Source: Amoebophrya sp. A120
Lineage: Eukaryota; Sar; Dinophyceae; Syndiniales; Amoebophryaceae
DNA: 64,000 nt
Direction of reading: 5' to 3'
Assembly (NCBI GenBank): GCA_905178155.1
Contig: CAJINV010000003.1
Coordinates: forward strand, 2,189,065 to 2,253,064
Shown here: in pieces, positions 1-9,432 of the stretch
Layout: every line of letters begins with the position of its first letter
Numbering within the stretch: the stretch's first letter is position 1
Made by a program: the position numbers and the translations under genes
Notes under the pieces: model-generated
What the model saw: only the letters and a program-made list of their open reading frames with translations
The model's database searches: none
What the model was told of the DNA's origin: nothing

Positions 1-801
1 TTGCCGTTGTAATTCAGGTTCTAGATCATGAGCAAAGGCCACTGCACACACACTAGCGCCCCGTGTCTGCGTTGTGCCGAAACGACGAGAAGATTTTCTC
101 ACTACAATCGCAACTAATCACATAGACATAAAAGCAATGTTACTTTCGTGGAACGGGTGCGCCTGTTGGGCCTCACTTTTACATAGCCGATCTGCAAAAT
201 CACATACGAACCGTGACTGCGTACCATATCGATTACATGTACAGCTTCACACCGCGGCGGTGCAGTGCCGGTGTAAGACGAAACACGTGTCAAAACCGAA
301 TTTCTTTTTTCCTGCACAGAACGGAAAACACGCAAGCGAAGCACCTGGACCAGACTTGCGCAAAACCGAATTTACATCGCGACCACCTGACTGCACATGT
401 ATTCACGTTTAGGACTCGAGAGGACATTGGTTTCTTCAGACCGATATCGGTGAGATCGGTCGCGACGTACCGGCAATTGACATCTCATCTGCTTGAACAC
501 CAAAGCCACGACGCGCACCCGTGCACTAGCGGGCTCCTTCGAAGAAGCACAAAAGATTGTATTCTCGGCTATGGCGCGTCCACAGGAGAGTATCATCTAC
601 ATGAGCCTCGCGAACTATGGAGAATCATCCACTTGTTCCAGCGAGTCCACACTTTGCTTTACGCAGGATAGCAGAGGAGTCATCGTGTGTGCTCAGCGTC
701 ACAATCTTGACGACTCTCGACATATCAAGCTTGCAAGTGGCAAAATCTTATTCCCATTCTCAATTGGAAACTGTCGATACGATGATGCCGAAGTGGTCGA
801 A
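1..801. other. No supported gene; region downstream of DVNP
   Basis: Several short overlapping open frames occur on both strands, but none has a recognisable domain, a convincing start or a splice partner. I see no tRNA, repeat or introner here. It probably contains the 3' flank of the DVNP gene. Confidence 0.4.
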
Positions 802-1615
802 TTAGGCCTTGTAGAAGGACTTGACCTTGTTGTACAGGGCCTGTTTTGTGAATTTTGATGACGTACTTTTTCGATTTGGTGAGCAGGAGCAAGAACGGCA
901 AGACAAATCAGCACGACGTAAGTATACGTATAGCTTATGTCCATTTCGCGACAACGTCGCTCTCGCAGACTCACACCCGAAATCCATGCAAACGCATATT
1001 ATCATGAAGGCAAAGTAGAAGGCGCTAAGTACCTTTCCCTGGGCGGTCTTGCCACCGACCGGGCAGAATCCCTTGATGCCCAAAGCCTTGCGGGCCTTGG
1101 AGGTGGCGACGCCCCAGGCCGCGATCTTCTTGTAACCCTTCCTCTTCTTGGCGGCGGCGGAGGCCTTCGCGGAGACGACTTTTCCGGACTTGTTCTTCTT
1201 CAAGTCGCTCTTCTTGAGACCACCGGAAGTCTTGACCTTGGTTCCCTTGAACACGGAGGACTTGGCGCGCTTGCCCTTCGCGATGGTGGACTTCTTCATG
1301 GCCATCTTCTTCATGCCCATCTGTTTTAATTTTTTGCCTCATTTTATGGTTTGCTTCTGTGCCAAATTCCATTTGACTGTCCAGATGAGGAATCATCGCT
1401 TTCCTTCCAACAAACATTGTCATTCGCTTTTCTCCCAACAAACATTATCGCTTTCGCTTTTTATGCCCCACAGCAACACGAGAAAATGCACTACATACTA
1501 GCATTTGAAAAAAGTATGGAAACGTTATTTTCTGTACCTTCATTGACATCTTCATGGACATCATTTTCATCTTCATGGCCATTTTCATGGACATCATCTT
1601 CATCATCTTCGCCAT
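802..1615 (-). CDS. DVNP: DVNP, dinoflagellate/viral nucleoprotein (3 exons)
   Basis: DVNP is the small basic DNA-binding protein that replaces histones as the bulk chromatin protein of dinoflagellates. Exons are 1538-1615, 1033-1320 and 802-840, with GT-AG introns at 1321-1537 and 841-1032, both phase 0, giving 134 residues. The core carries the family signature: a KKSTIAKGKRAKSSVFKG block, then a TSGGLKK segment, a KNKSGKVVS motif, ARKALGIKGFCPVGGKTAQGK, and a C-terminal ALYNKVKSFYK that appears only after intron 2 is removed. Exon 1 encodes 26 residues made only of Met, Lys, Ser and Ala. Both junctions have good consensus: AAG/GTACTT with ACAAAACAG, and AAG/GTACAG with TTAAAACAG. Translation could instead start at the first Met of exon 2, leaving exon 1 as leader, but exon 1 is in frame and strongly biased. 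Family identity is from recall of DVNP sequences; the exon structure is read directly. Confidence 0.92.
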
Positions 1616-2553
1616 TTTGGACGGAGTTTTTTTGTGTTCAGAAAACACAGATGCTGCTCGACGAATTTCCTACGGTTTTTTAAATTGGGAAAGGAATTAC
1701 AAACGCCAAACGCTAAATCGCAAACATTGAATCGGACCTCCACCGATGTCTTGGCAGCACAAAAACAACTTACTCAATGCTGTAAACGGAAACTAACCAA
1801 GCCTCGAAACAACGGTGTGCAGCGAAAAGTCGTGTGTTCAATCTTAATGCACGTTCTTCGTATTTCCACTTTATTGCACACTTCAACAACTCCAACGCGT
1901 GACGAAGGGGACTTCTGTTTATCAGTATGATCGTCACCCAAGCACAAATCAAAGCAAAGAACGTAAAATACCAAAACCGGTGGAAGACGATGAGAACACA
2001 GAGGCTCTGCGAAATCAAATATCCTTTTCGGATTAGCAAACCTGCTCGTCTTGTAGTTTGGTTTTCGATGGATTTTCAAAGCGGTTACTGACGTTTCTAT
2101 GAGCTCATCATGTAGGTACAAAGTCGCTCAGCACAGTCTGTGTAGTGGCTCGCATATTTCTAAATGTGGAATACATATCCCGCTATGAGCGTTTGCGCCT
2201 CCTGATCGTATGTGTGTCAACAATGAAGGTGAAGATACAAACCAGTCCTGCTGTTCACAAAGCAAAACCATAATGAGATATTCGCTCGTTGTTACTAAAA
2301 CTCTCAATCAAACTACTGTCCTATGATTTTGAACGTGTGCTGCTTCAATGGCAAATGTATATGCATATGGGTGCTTAATTTGTTGACCGCCATGACTGGC
2401 CAAAAATACACGATGAAGTGTTACTAATTAAACTGGAAGAACCAGCTGTGCCAAGGTTGTATCATCTTAATTTTTATTCCAAAATTTACGTTTGCTCTCT
2501 ACGCAGAAGCGAGATAAATCTTCGAAGCGATACGAGACTGCACAATCGCTTGC
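1616..2553. other. Intergenic, no supported gene
   Basis: About 940 bp between the DVNP start and the stop of the next minus-strand gene. It should hold the DVNP promoter and 5' leader and the 3' end of the secreted-protein gene. It is AT-rich, with no introner ends, no RNA gene and no convincing frame. Confidence 0.4.
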
Positions 2554-5500
2554 TCATCGCCAGATCGGACGGACACTGGGCACGGACCGGTTCCTGTTCC
2601 TCGCGGTCGTGTTCGGTGTAGAAGGACCCGATGACGGCGGAGTTGGACCGGAGAGACGCCTACCGCGGCGCGGCTGAGGTGTTCGACTCGGCGTCGATAG
2701 AGCAGGTGTAGATCGTCCGCTACCCAACGGCGATGGTGTAAATGGCATCTGCCCACCAGGAGGTGGTGTCACCAACCCGCCTCTCTGCATCCTACCAGGA
2801 GGTGGCGTCAGCAACCCGCCACCTCTCTGCAGCTGCACCACATCACTCGCGAAGGAACTGTCTGGCAAGCCCGATACGTCGGACGGATGGACAATTGAGA
2901 TCGGCGAGACCACCTGCGAACCAAAGTAATAATCTGGGTGGAACGCCATTGGCACGGCGGCGTCGGGGTATCGAGGAGAGTCGGAAAGTTCAGGTTGAGG
3001 TTCTGGAATATCGATACTGAGCTGCGGAGAGCGGAATAGCACTTCGTCTTGCTCTTCCAACCATGCGGCACGAGTGGCGTTCTGGTCAACATCTTCTGCC
3101 TCTTCCTCGCTCAGCTCCGCCTCATTCTCTGATCGCACCCCGTCCATGGCACGGAGCAATGCTTCACAGCGCAGCATCAGTGACGACACAGTTGACGGCC
3201 CTGACTCAAGCGAGTCGTCGGATGACAACATTGCTTCCTGATACATGCGCTCGATCGATTCCACCAACTCGTCCGCCTCGTAATGAGCCTCTTCCAACCA
3301 CCCGTCGTCGCCGTACCGCCCAACAAAATCATCGTCCAGAGCAGGGAATTCCCCCCAAAATTGCGGGGATTGCGGCAAGGATCTTTGCGTTTGCGCCTGA
3401 TCCATCTCCGCAGCGGAGCGGAGCGTGGCTTCGTGCGGTCGTGGGGATGTCAGATCAGAGCGTTCCTGTGTTGCAGAAGATCCATCAAGCTCTACGACGC
3501 CGCTCAGTTCGCTGATCCAGGACGGGTCAGCGTTTCCGACATTGTCCCTGCGTACCGTTGTTGCGAAGCTCGTCTCCCCTTGCGATTCGGACGGGGGAAC
3601 CATGGTCATTTCCAACTGCTGCTGAGGTTCGGTGCATGAATCGGCCGAGTACACCAAAGAACTGGTCCTTTCGCTAGTACCTTCGCTACTGCTGCTCAGG
3701 TCGGTGAGTCCAGCGGGGTGCTGGGGTGGGCGGTAGTGTCGGCGAGGAGCCAGAGACCCGTCTGCGCGCCCCAGTCCTCTTGCACGAGGCGCCTCGAGCG
3801 TTCTTTCCGCGAGTGGAGGTGCGTCAGTATCCTCTGCGACCTGAACAACGTCTGCAGCGGCTGCCATCGTCAGCTCTGCCCGCATAGTTTGTTCCTCCCG
3901 TTGTAATGATGTTCCTTCACGTGGACGCAGTAGTGTTTCGTCACGCGGCAGTTGTGTGCCCTCCGATCCAGCATCGCTAGTACCTCCTGCACCCACCTGC
4001 ATCCATGGCGCCGCCCTCGGTGGTGGCTGCTGCCCAAAGAGAGCTGCTAAGTCCCTGTTAGTTTGGTTCAGCAGTCGCGGGTCATTCTCTTGATTTTCGT
4101 TGGCGAAACGCCTCCGGCATCGTCCCTGGTGAGGACTCTTGTGCCTCTTGCTCAAGACACCGCCCCCGTTATCCGACTTGCTGCGCTGTACGCTGGGCTG
4201 AATTTCAACATTAACCAGATTCCGCGAAATCGGCGCGATCTTACTATTCCGCTCCGCCGAAGGTCCCCGACGACCCGCCCGCTCTGGTCCCCCGGCCTGC
4301 CTCGGCAGTGGTCCTCGACGCCCACCGTGGTTATGGGCGATGGTGTTCAAAGATTTCACATACCGCTTCAGCACCAGGTTGATCTTCTTCGCCAAATTCC
4401 CCGGTTGTTTGGCCGCTAACTGCGCCAGAGGTCCGAGAAAGAGCCAGGTGCTGGGTATTCTACTTTCATCGGGAGAACCCCACGACAGCAGTTCGGGGTG
4501 TTCGTTTAGAACGTCCAAAACCGCGTTCACCACGGCCATGCGCTCTGGCACCTCTTCAAGTCGGTTTGCCAGCCCGCGGTTGTGCACCTGGTGCAGCTGG
4601 CGGACGCTGCCGGCGGAATAGAGCTCGGCCTCCCGGTTTTTCACGCTGCGCAGCTGTTGCAGGTGCTGCTTGTGCCGATTGAACGGAGTCGGCGTTTTAC
4701 CATCCGCGCACGGGACATCGTACTCTACCCGTTCAACCGACTTCGGTCTCGATCGGCCGGACGGCGATCGTGATCGGCTCGGAGCCCCAAGTGCTTTGGC
4801 TCGCGCAAAGCATCCGGTGAGGGAATTGCGAAACAGTTGAAAAATGCCGATCAAGATTTTGTCATAGTTGTCCGGCTGCGAGAGTCTTTCTACCTTTGAG
4901 GCAATTTTCGGACCGCCTAGATAGATGGGCAACCATTCGGTCCGCAAGCGGTCAGCGTACATGTGGTCGTTCAAGGCCGGTTTCAGTGCGTACTTGTAGA
5001 GCGGCTTCAGAAGCCGCTGGACATGCCATGTGGTCAATGGACGTTCGGCGCGCGACCTCCGTTCCTCCAAGCGTTTGAGTAAAGATTCCATTACCAGCAT
5101 GGGTTGCGGTTCCCGACCCCCTTGATCCCGGTTCGATCGCGGCGGCGTGGCGGAGCGTCGCATCAGCGCGGCCCAGAAATCCTCCTTCGGCCTCGAGTGG
5201 CGGTCGCCCGCGAAGTTCAGGAGAAAATTGTCCAACACGAAAAAAACCTCGATATCCGCGTGGATGGCGCGTGCCAAAGCGGAAATCGCGTCGTTATCGA
5301 CGTACCCGCGCTTTGTCAGTCCGGTCTTCACAACGTCCACGCAGCTGTGCACATCGGTTGCCAGTGCTTCCCCTGACATCGCGCCGAGCATGCGCTCCCG
5401 CTCTGCCGCGTTCTTGCAGTGCTCATAGCGGGCGGACCACGGCTGCTGCAGGCGCGCCGGAACCTTAGGACTGAAAAGTGCCGCGGGTCGGGAGGGTCGT

Positions 5501-5562
5501 GCGCCATCCAGCAGCGGAAGCCCCGCCACGATAAGCAGAAAAGTTGGAAAAAGCATTTTCAT
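2554..5562 (-). CDS. Putative secreted Pro/Ser-rich protein, 1002 aa
   Basis: I do not recognise this protein. The first ATG of the long open frame gives a convincing signal peptide: MKMLFPTFLLIVAGLPLLDG, then a basic Pro/Arg stretch. The first third looks folded, with Cys-containing helical segments; the middle is rich in Ser, Gln, Glu and Pro. The C-terminus has a repeated GGxLTPPPG motif followed by SRTP and TPPSSGPST runs resembling a proline-directed phosphorylation or extensin-like tail. The frame stays open upstream to about 5640 but without an ATG. A possible alternative is that 5473-5612 is an intron (GTACTAG donor, CACTTTTCAG acceptor), which would delete the signal peptide. I prefer the simpler reading because the signal peptide is so typical. 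A secreted effector role would fit a parasite but is only inference. Confidence 0.6.
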   Translation of the reverse strand: MKMLFPTFLLIVAGLPLLDGARPSRPAALFSPKVPARLQQPWSARYEHCKNAAERERMLGAMSGEALATDVHSCVDVVKTGLTKRGYVDNDAISALARAIHADIEVFFVLDNFLLNFAGDRHSRPKEDFWAALMRRSATPPRSNRDQGGREPQPMLVMESLLKRLEERRSRAERPLTTWHVQRLLKPLYKYALKPALNDHMYADRLRTEWLPIYLGGPKIASKVERLSQPDNYDKILIGIFQLFRNSLTGCFARAKALGAPSRSRSPSGRSRPKSVERVEYDVPCADGKTPTPFNRHKQHLQQLRSVKNREAELYSAGSVRQLHQVHNRGLANRLEEVPERMAVVNAVLDVLNEHPELLSWGSPDESRIPSTWLFLGPLAQLAAKQPGNLAKKINLVLKRYVKSLNTIAHNHGGRRGPLPRQAGGPERAGRRGPSAERNSKIAPISRNLVNVEIQPSVQRSKSDNGGGVLSKRHKSPHQGRCRRRFANENQENDPRLLNQTNRDLAALFGQQPPPRAAPWMQVGAGGTSDAGSEGTQLPRDETLLRPREGTSLQREEQTMRAELTMAAAADVVQVAEDTDAPPLAERTLEAPRARGLGRADGSLAPRRHYRPPQHPAGLTDLSSSSEGTSERTSSLVYSADSCTEPQQQLEMTMVPPSESQGETSFATTVRRDNVGNADPSWISELSGVVELDGSSATQERSDLTSPRPHEATLRSAAEMDQAQTQRSLPQSPQFWGEFPALDDDFVGRYGDDGWLEEAHYEADELVESIERMYQEAMLSSDDSLESGPSTVSSLMLRCEALLRAMDGVRSENEAELSEEEAEDVDQNATRAAWLEEQDEVLFRSPQLSIDIPEPQPELSDSPRYPDAAVPMAFHPDYYFGSQVVSPISIVHPSDVSGLPDSSFASDVVQLQRGGGLLTPPPGRMQRGGLVTPPPGGQMPFTPSPLGSGRSTPALSTPSRTPQPRRGRRLSGPTPPSSGPSTPNTTARNRNRSVPSVRPIWR

Positions 5563-7265
5563 CGATTGGTAGGCAAAGAGATGAGTTTGACAATGTTCTA
5601 GTACCTTCCTCGAGGGACCGCGGTTTCGATGGCGTGACAACGCGAATCAAGACCAGAGAGATAGCTTACGAGGACAGCAATCAAAGTTTATACTTCAGTA
5701 CCTTCAGTTGATCTTGGAGTCTTCAAGTGGTGAGCTTATTGTTAGCTTAATTTCGTGTCTTTTACACCTGTAAAACACAAATCAAAAACTTCTGATGCAG
5801 GGAAAAAATGGCTAATTAGTGTGTCAAAGGTAAAAATGTTTAATTGTAAACTACGCCGAAAGCGTGAAGTAAGATTGTTAAGATGCAGATCTATGCAGGT
5901 ACTTCGTACGGAAAAATGCAGGCGGCTAACTGAGTAAAATCCGTAAACGGTGTGTGGTCTATTTCTACGTGTGTCTACAGATCGCTTCGAGTCGAGGGCC
6001 CTGGAATCATCATCATCATCATCTTGCTAGCATAGGGGAGGGCTGCTAGAGGTTATTGGGACGTGTCCTCGTTATCGTTTAAGCGCAGCTTCTGTCTTCG
6101 ACACCGAGAGCCGCTGCCTTGCAGCTATGGATCGATTCATCTTTTTTTTAATTTGAACTTTGCAAGATATATAGATGTCAATCTGCTTAATGATTTCGAC
6201 CGAAACTTTTCCACTCCGTAGTTCCAACAAAAACCGATCTGCAATTTCTCCGTTATTTTTGGATCACCATTTTCCCTTATGCTTCACAAAGATCCACTTC
6301 TTCACAATACAATTTACAGGGACGCTCTGCCCTTAGTCTCCTCACACGACACGGAATATCCCATAGCTGCAGAGGCACTAATCAATGAGTTACACAAGCA
6401 CGGATCGATCTGCTTCTGATTTATTAAGGCATTTCCCCGTTCGAGCTGACGGTGGCCGCGCAACAGGACTTGACTACATACCGAGCTTCATCTATGTATC
6501 GAATACGCAATGGAAGAGGCTGTGTCGCAGCATAAAGCATCAAACACTAAAGGGCACAAGTTCCGCTTGTTGCTATTCTGGGAATTACTTATTTGTACTT
6601 CTGTGTCGAGATGAAGTGTTTCTGTTTAGTAGCAAGTATTCAGATTCGATTCACCCAACCCTGTAGCAGCTTCTTTTGCAATTCCAAAGATTTAGCTTCG
6701 CTGGAGAGCCTTCCGTTTATTTACACCGATATTGCACAGTCGGACTACTACAACTTTTCGAATCTATTTGATAGTTTTTCTCTTGCTCAGGTCGGTATGT
6801 GGTACTTCGCTTCCCGACTTTCACATATACAAATACAGAGGTCGACTTCCTTCAAATCTTCCATAAACGAGTGAGGAAACAATGAGCACCACGCATGACA
6901 GGGCGACGAGACGACGCGAAACAATAACAATATATTTATATGTCAGCAACAAAGACCAATATACATGATTACGAAATTGACCTACGACGAAGTGAGGTGG
7001 TGTGCCGACGCTGGCGCAACGCAGCAACTAAAATTTTCGTCTATAGTAGATAGAACACGTACAGCCCTTTTTCAAGTGATTAATATGACAGGCGTGAAGA
7101 TATTGCTCTCTGTAAATTCTGATTACCATAATTTGTATTCGTACTTTCTTTTTTCTTTTCAATCGTTTTCGAAAAAAACCTGCTATTGAGTAGATATCTT
7201 TCACTCTTGGTTATTTTTGAGAGATCCTAGTATTTTCATATCCTTCCCTATCGATCCTCGAGGAG
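5563..7265. other. Intergenic, AT-rich, no supported gene
   Basis: Long AT-rich stretch upstream of the secreted-protein gene. It contains a short CAT trinucleotide run near 6008-6026 and several short open frames (for example around 6385-6666) with no domain, no splice partner and no codon-use signal. I see no introner termini here. It may hold the promoter of the minus-strand gene and the 5' end of the plus-strand gene whose exons become visible from 7555. Confidence 0.4.
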
Positions 7266-7304
7266 GCAATGCGATCCCGATAGGTGGAACAGGATAAGAC
7301 GAAA
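7266..7304. repeat. 39-bp direct repeat, copy 1
   Basis: A 39-bp sequence beginning GCAATGCGATCCCGATAGG and ending GATAAGACGAAA. It is repeated exactly at 8972-9010, 1706 bp away in the same orientation. Each copy lies next to the eroded end of an introner, the left side of the element ending at 7554 and the right side of the one starting at 8811. The first 12 bases also match exon sequence at 8794-8805. Confidence 0.85.
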
Positions 7305-7329
7305 GTGTTCCACCTATGTACAGGATAAG

Positions 7330-7554
7330 ACGAAGCTGTTTGTCATGCTTGTCTGCCATGACTTTTAAATCTGTCCTGCACGTTACCCAACAGCTCCACT
7401 TTTCTGTGATGCAGAAACGCAGTTTGATGTCATGCAGAATAGGCAACAGTTAGAAGCTCAGAAACTTGTCATGCTGAGCCAGCATTTGTGGCCTCATCAT
7501 GAGACGCCACCCAGCATCACAAGTTTCCAGACCCAGACATTTTTGCAGTTGATA
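7330..7554. mobile_element. Introner, family B, left end lost
   Basis: The right terminal repeat is intact (TTCCAGACCC, AGACATTTTTGCAG, TTGATA), and the interior aligns with the family B element at 57596-57847 (for example GTTTGTCATGCTTGTCTG). The left terminal repeat that should start about 30 bp further left is replaced by unrelated sequence next to the 39-bp direct repeat. The right flank begins CAACA, the presumed surviving copy of the target duplication. The left limit is approximate. Confidence 0.7.
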
Positions 7555-8810
7555 CAACAGTAAAGGAAACCAAGCGAGGACGAGAGAAGCGGCGTCGCAT
7601 TTCCAGGGCTGGGGCTCGAAAAATAATGATACAACAACCACGCGGACAAAGGTCGGGGCCAGCAGTGCCTCCAAAGGTGGAGCTGCAGGATGCGATGGAG
7701 TTGCCGGCCACTATGAAAGTGCACAACTCCCCCTCCCCCTCATTTGCGATGCAAAATCCCAAATCCAGCTGCTGCCTTGTAGCACTGTTTGCATGACAAA
7801 TCCTGGAAGCCCAAACAGCACTACACTCCAGTGCAAATTTGTCATGCAGAACCGGCATTCTTGCTGGTGCTTGTATTGTCGTTCATGCCATACAAATGAG
7901 GGGGAGGGGGAGTTGTGCACTGTCATAGCCACGTGGTAAGCTGCCAAAGTAGCGACAGTCAGGGCGAAGGAAGTGGTCATCATGGTAGACGACACGACAG
8001 AAGGAGAGCAAGTACTTTTAAAGGCGGCCGAGGTGTTGTTGCTGGACTAGCATCTTCGAATTATTACATCAACTCGACCGCATACGTCGGAGGCGGCCTC
8101 CAGCACAGCCGCTACCAAAAGATGAACGAGGGGATTATGATGAACTACTGGGGTCAAAATCTTTTTCAGCCGGCACAGTCGTGCAACGCTGGTGGTCCAG
8201 CATCAGGAGTTCTTGGAGCGTACGATGTCTCTACTTGTTCAAACCATCACTATTCAACTACAACATCTGTCAACAGCTACAACAGCAGCGACACCGTAGT
8301 TGTACAAAAGCAAAACGACTACAACAAGCAGGAGTGGTGCCAGCGCCAGCAGCTTTCATCAGAAATACAAGGACTCGGCTCAGCGACTACGGTCGAGGAA
8401 CTTCTAGGCTTGGTCACGAAAGAATCGACGAGGGCCACAGCAGACGAGCGACCGAATTTAACTTCTAACGCTCTTCTTTCAACATCGTCCTCATCGAACT
8501 ACACCCCGCAGGAGTGGGATATGGCGTTCTCAACTGTTACACTCTCAGCTGTTGCATGATTTGTCATGCAAATTCACAATCAGAATCGATGCGATCAAGC
8601 TGCTTAGCATGACAAATTCTCCAAGGCCTAAGCAGGCTGATACTCTGCGCCAAATCTGTCATGCAAGACGCGCAAGGTCCCTCGTTTCACTTTTGCCATT
8701 CTTGCATTACAGATTCATGTAACAGTTGAGAATGTAACGATTGAGAACCCCATATGGGAAGCTTGGCTGCAAAGCCACGCGGCCTTCGCGGATTGCAATG
8801 CGATCCTGGG
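7555..8810 (+). CDS. Asn/Ser-rich protein, partial gene with introners
   Basis: Three exons in one open frame once two introners are removed: 7555-7711, 7928-8519 (first 5 bases are duplicated target) and 8755-8810 (likewise). The joined frame reads through both junctions (GVAG-HVVSC, then PQEW-EAWLQSHAAFADCNAI) and is rich in Asn, Ser, Gly and Gln. No domain is recognised. The 5' end is unknown because the element at 7330-7554 has lost its left side, and the frame enters another degraded introner at 8811. This is the only plausible plus-strand gene in the window and it converges on the GYF-KH gene. Degraded introners on both sides suggest it could be a decaying gene or one whose outer exons I cannot find. 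Confidence 0.55.
7712..7927. mobile_element. Introner, family G (216 bp)
   Basis: Terminal inverted repeats of about 35 bp with one mismatch start TATGAAAGTGCACAACTCCC and end in the complement, ...TGTCATA. The target-site duplication is GCCAC (7707-7711 and 7928-7932). Removing the element plus one GCCAC restores an open frame in the plus-strand gene. The interior has several GCATGACAAAT-type motifs and no coding capacity. Confidence 0.85.
8520..8754. mobile_element. Introner, family H (235 bp)
   Basis: It starts TATGGCGTTCTCAACTGTTA and ends ...GATTGAGAACCCCATA. The inverted repeats of about 35 bp are imperfect. The target duplication is TGGGA (8515-8519 and 8755-8759). Excision with one TGGGA gives EW-EAWLQ in frame. 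Confidence 0.82.
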
Positions 8811-9002
8811 TATCCTGTGCAAAAGTATCGTACTCGTAGTAATTGCAGTCATGCATTACAAATCGCCTTCCTACGCTAAAACAGCATGACAAATTCAATT
8901 TGTCAAGCTAAGGACAATTTGTCATGCTAAGGAAATTTGTAATGCAATTTATACTAGTACGATCCTTATTTTGCAATGCGATCCCGATAGGTGGAACAGG
9001 AT
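8811..9002. mobile_element. Introner, family D, degraded right end
   Basis: The left end TATCCTGTGCAAAAGTATCG is identical to the element at 19524. The right inverted repeat is recognisable (TAGTACGATCCTTATTTTGCA) but is interrupted by about 20 bp before CAGGATA. The flanks do not show a matching 5-bp duplication (CTGGG left, AGACG right), so the end has been rearranged, apparently together with the 39-bp direct repeat. Confidence 0.7.
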
Positions 9003-9010
9003 AAGACGAA
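8972..9010. repeat. 39-bp direct repeat, copy 2
   Basis: Identical to 7266-7304. It overlaps the degraded right end of the family D introner. Confidence 0.85.
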
Positions 9011-9207
9011 AATTATTCGACAACACTTTCATAAAAAAGCTAAATACATTCCTTACGGTGTCATAGACAATGTGATTAATGTTGGTATTGTATTCAAGAC
9101 AAATGGCGAGATGTGCCACCCTGTTCGGATCCTTTGATAATATTCTATTTGAGTATAGTATTGAGTGAAGGAGGCGTTTCCGTCTTCCGTTTTTATTGCT
9201 CTCATTC

Positions 9208-9377
9208 AAGGTGGAAGAAAAGTTGAAACGTCCACCTGCAGCTCGCCCTCACAAACCGGATTTTCAAGAGGAGCAGAGAGAGAGATTGCACAGGAGTACT
9301 GCGGGTTGTACTACATGTCTTCATGCGCAAACGGGAACGTCGGCCGCGAGTCGTCGCTCTACGATGCTGTTTTGTGA
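9208..9377 (+). CDS. Possible last exon of the Asn/Ser-rich gene
   Basis: After a plausible acceptor (CTCATTCAAG at about 9198-9211), an open frame encodes a short Cys/Ser/Asn-rich stretch ending LYDAV-L at a TGA (9375-9377). Its composition resembles the upstream plus-strand exons. A different frame over the same bases is also open, and I cannot prove the connection. It ends 55 bp before the convergent stop of the GYF-KH gene. Confidence 0.25.
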
Positions 9378-9432
9378 TGTTTCTGCCACCCTATGGCATG
9401 GAAAGAATTATCAGTATCGCTACGACGCATGA

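Noticed and set aside
6385-6874. Possible small plus-strand genes
   Set aside because: Overlapping short frames with no domain, no splice partners and no codon signal in AT-rich intergenic DNA.
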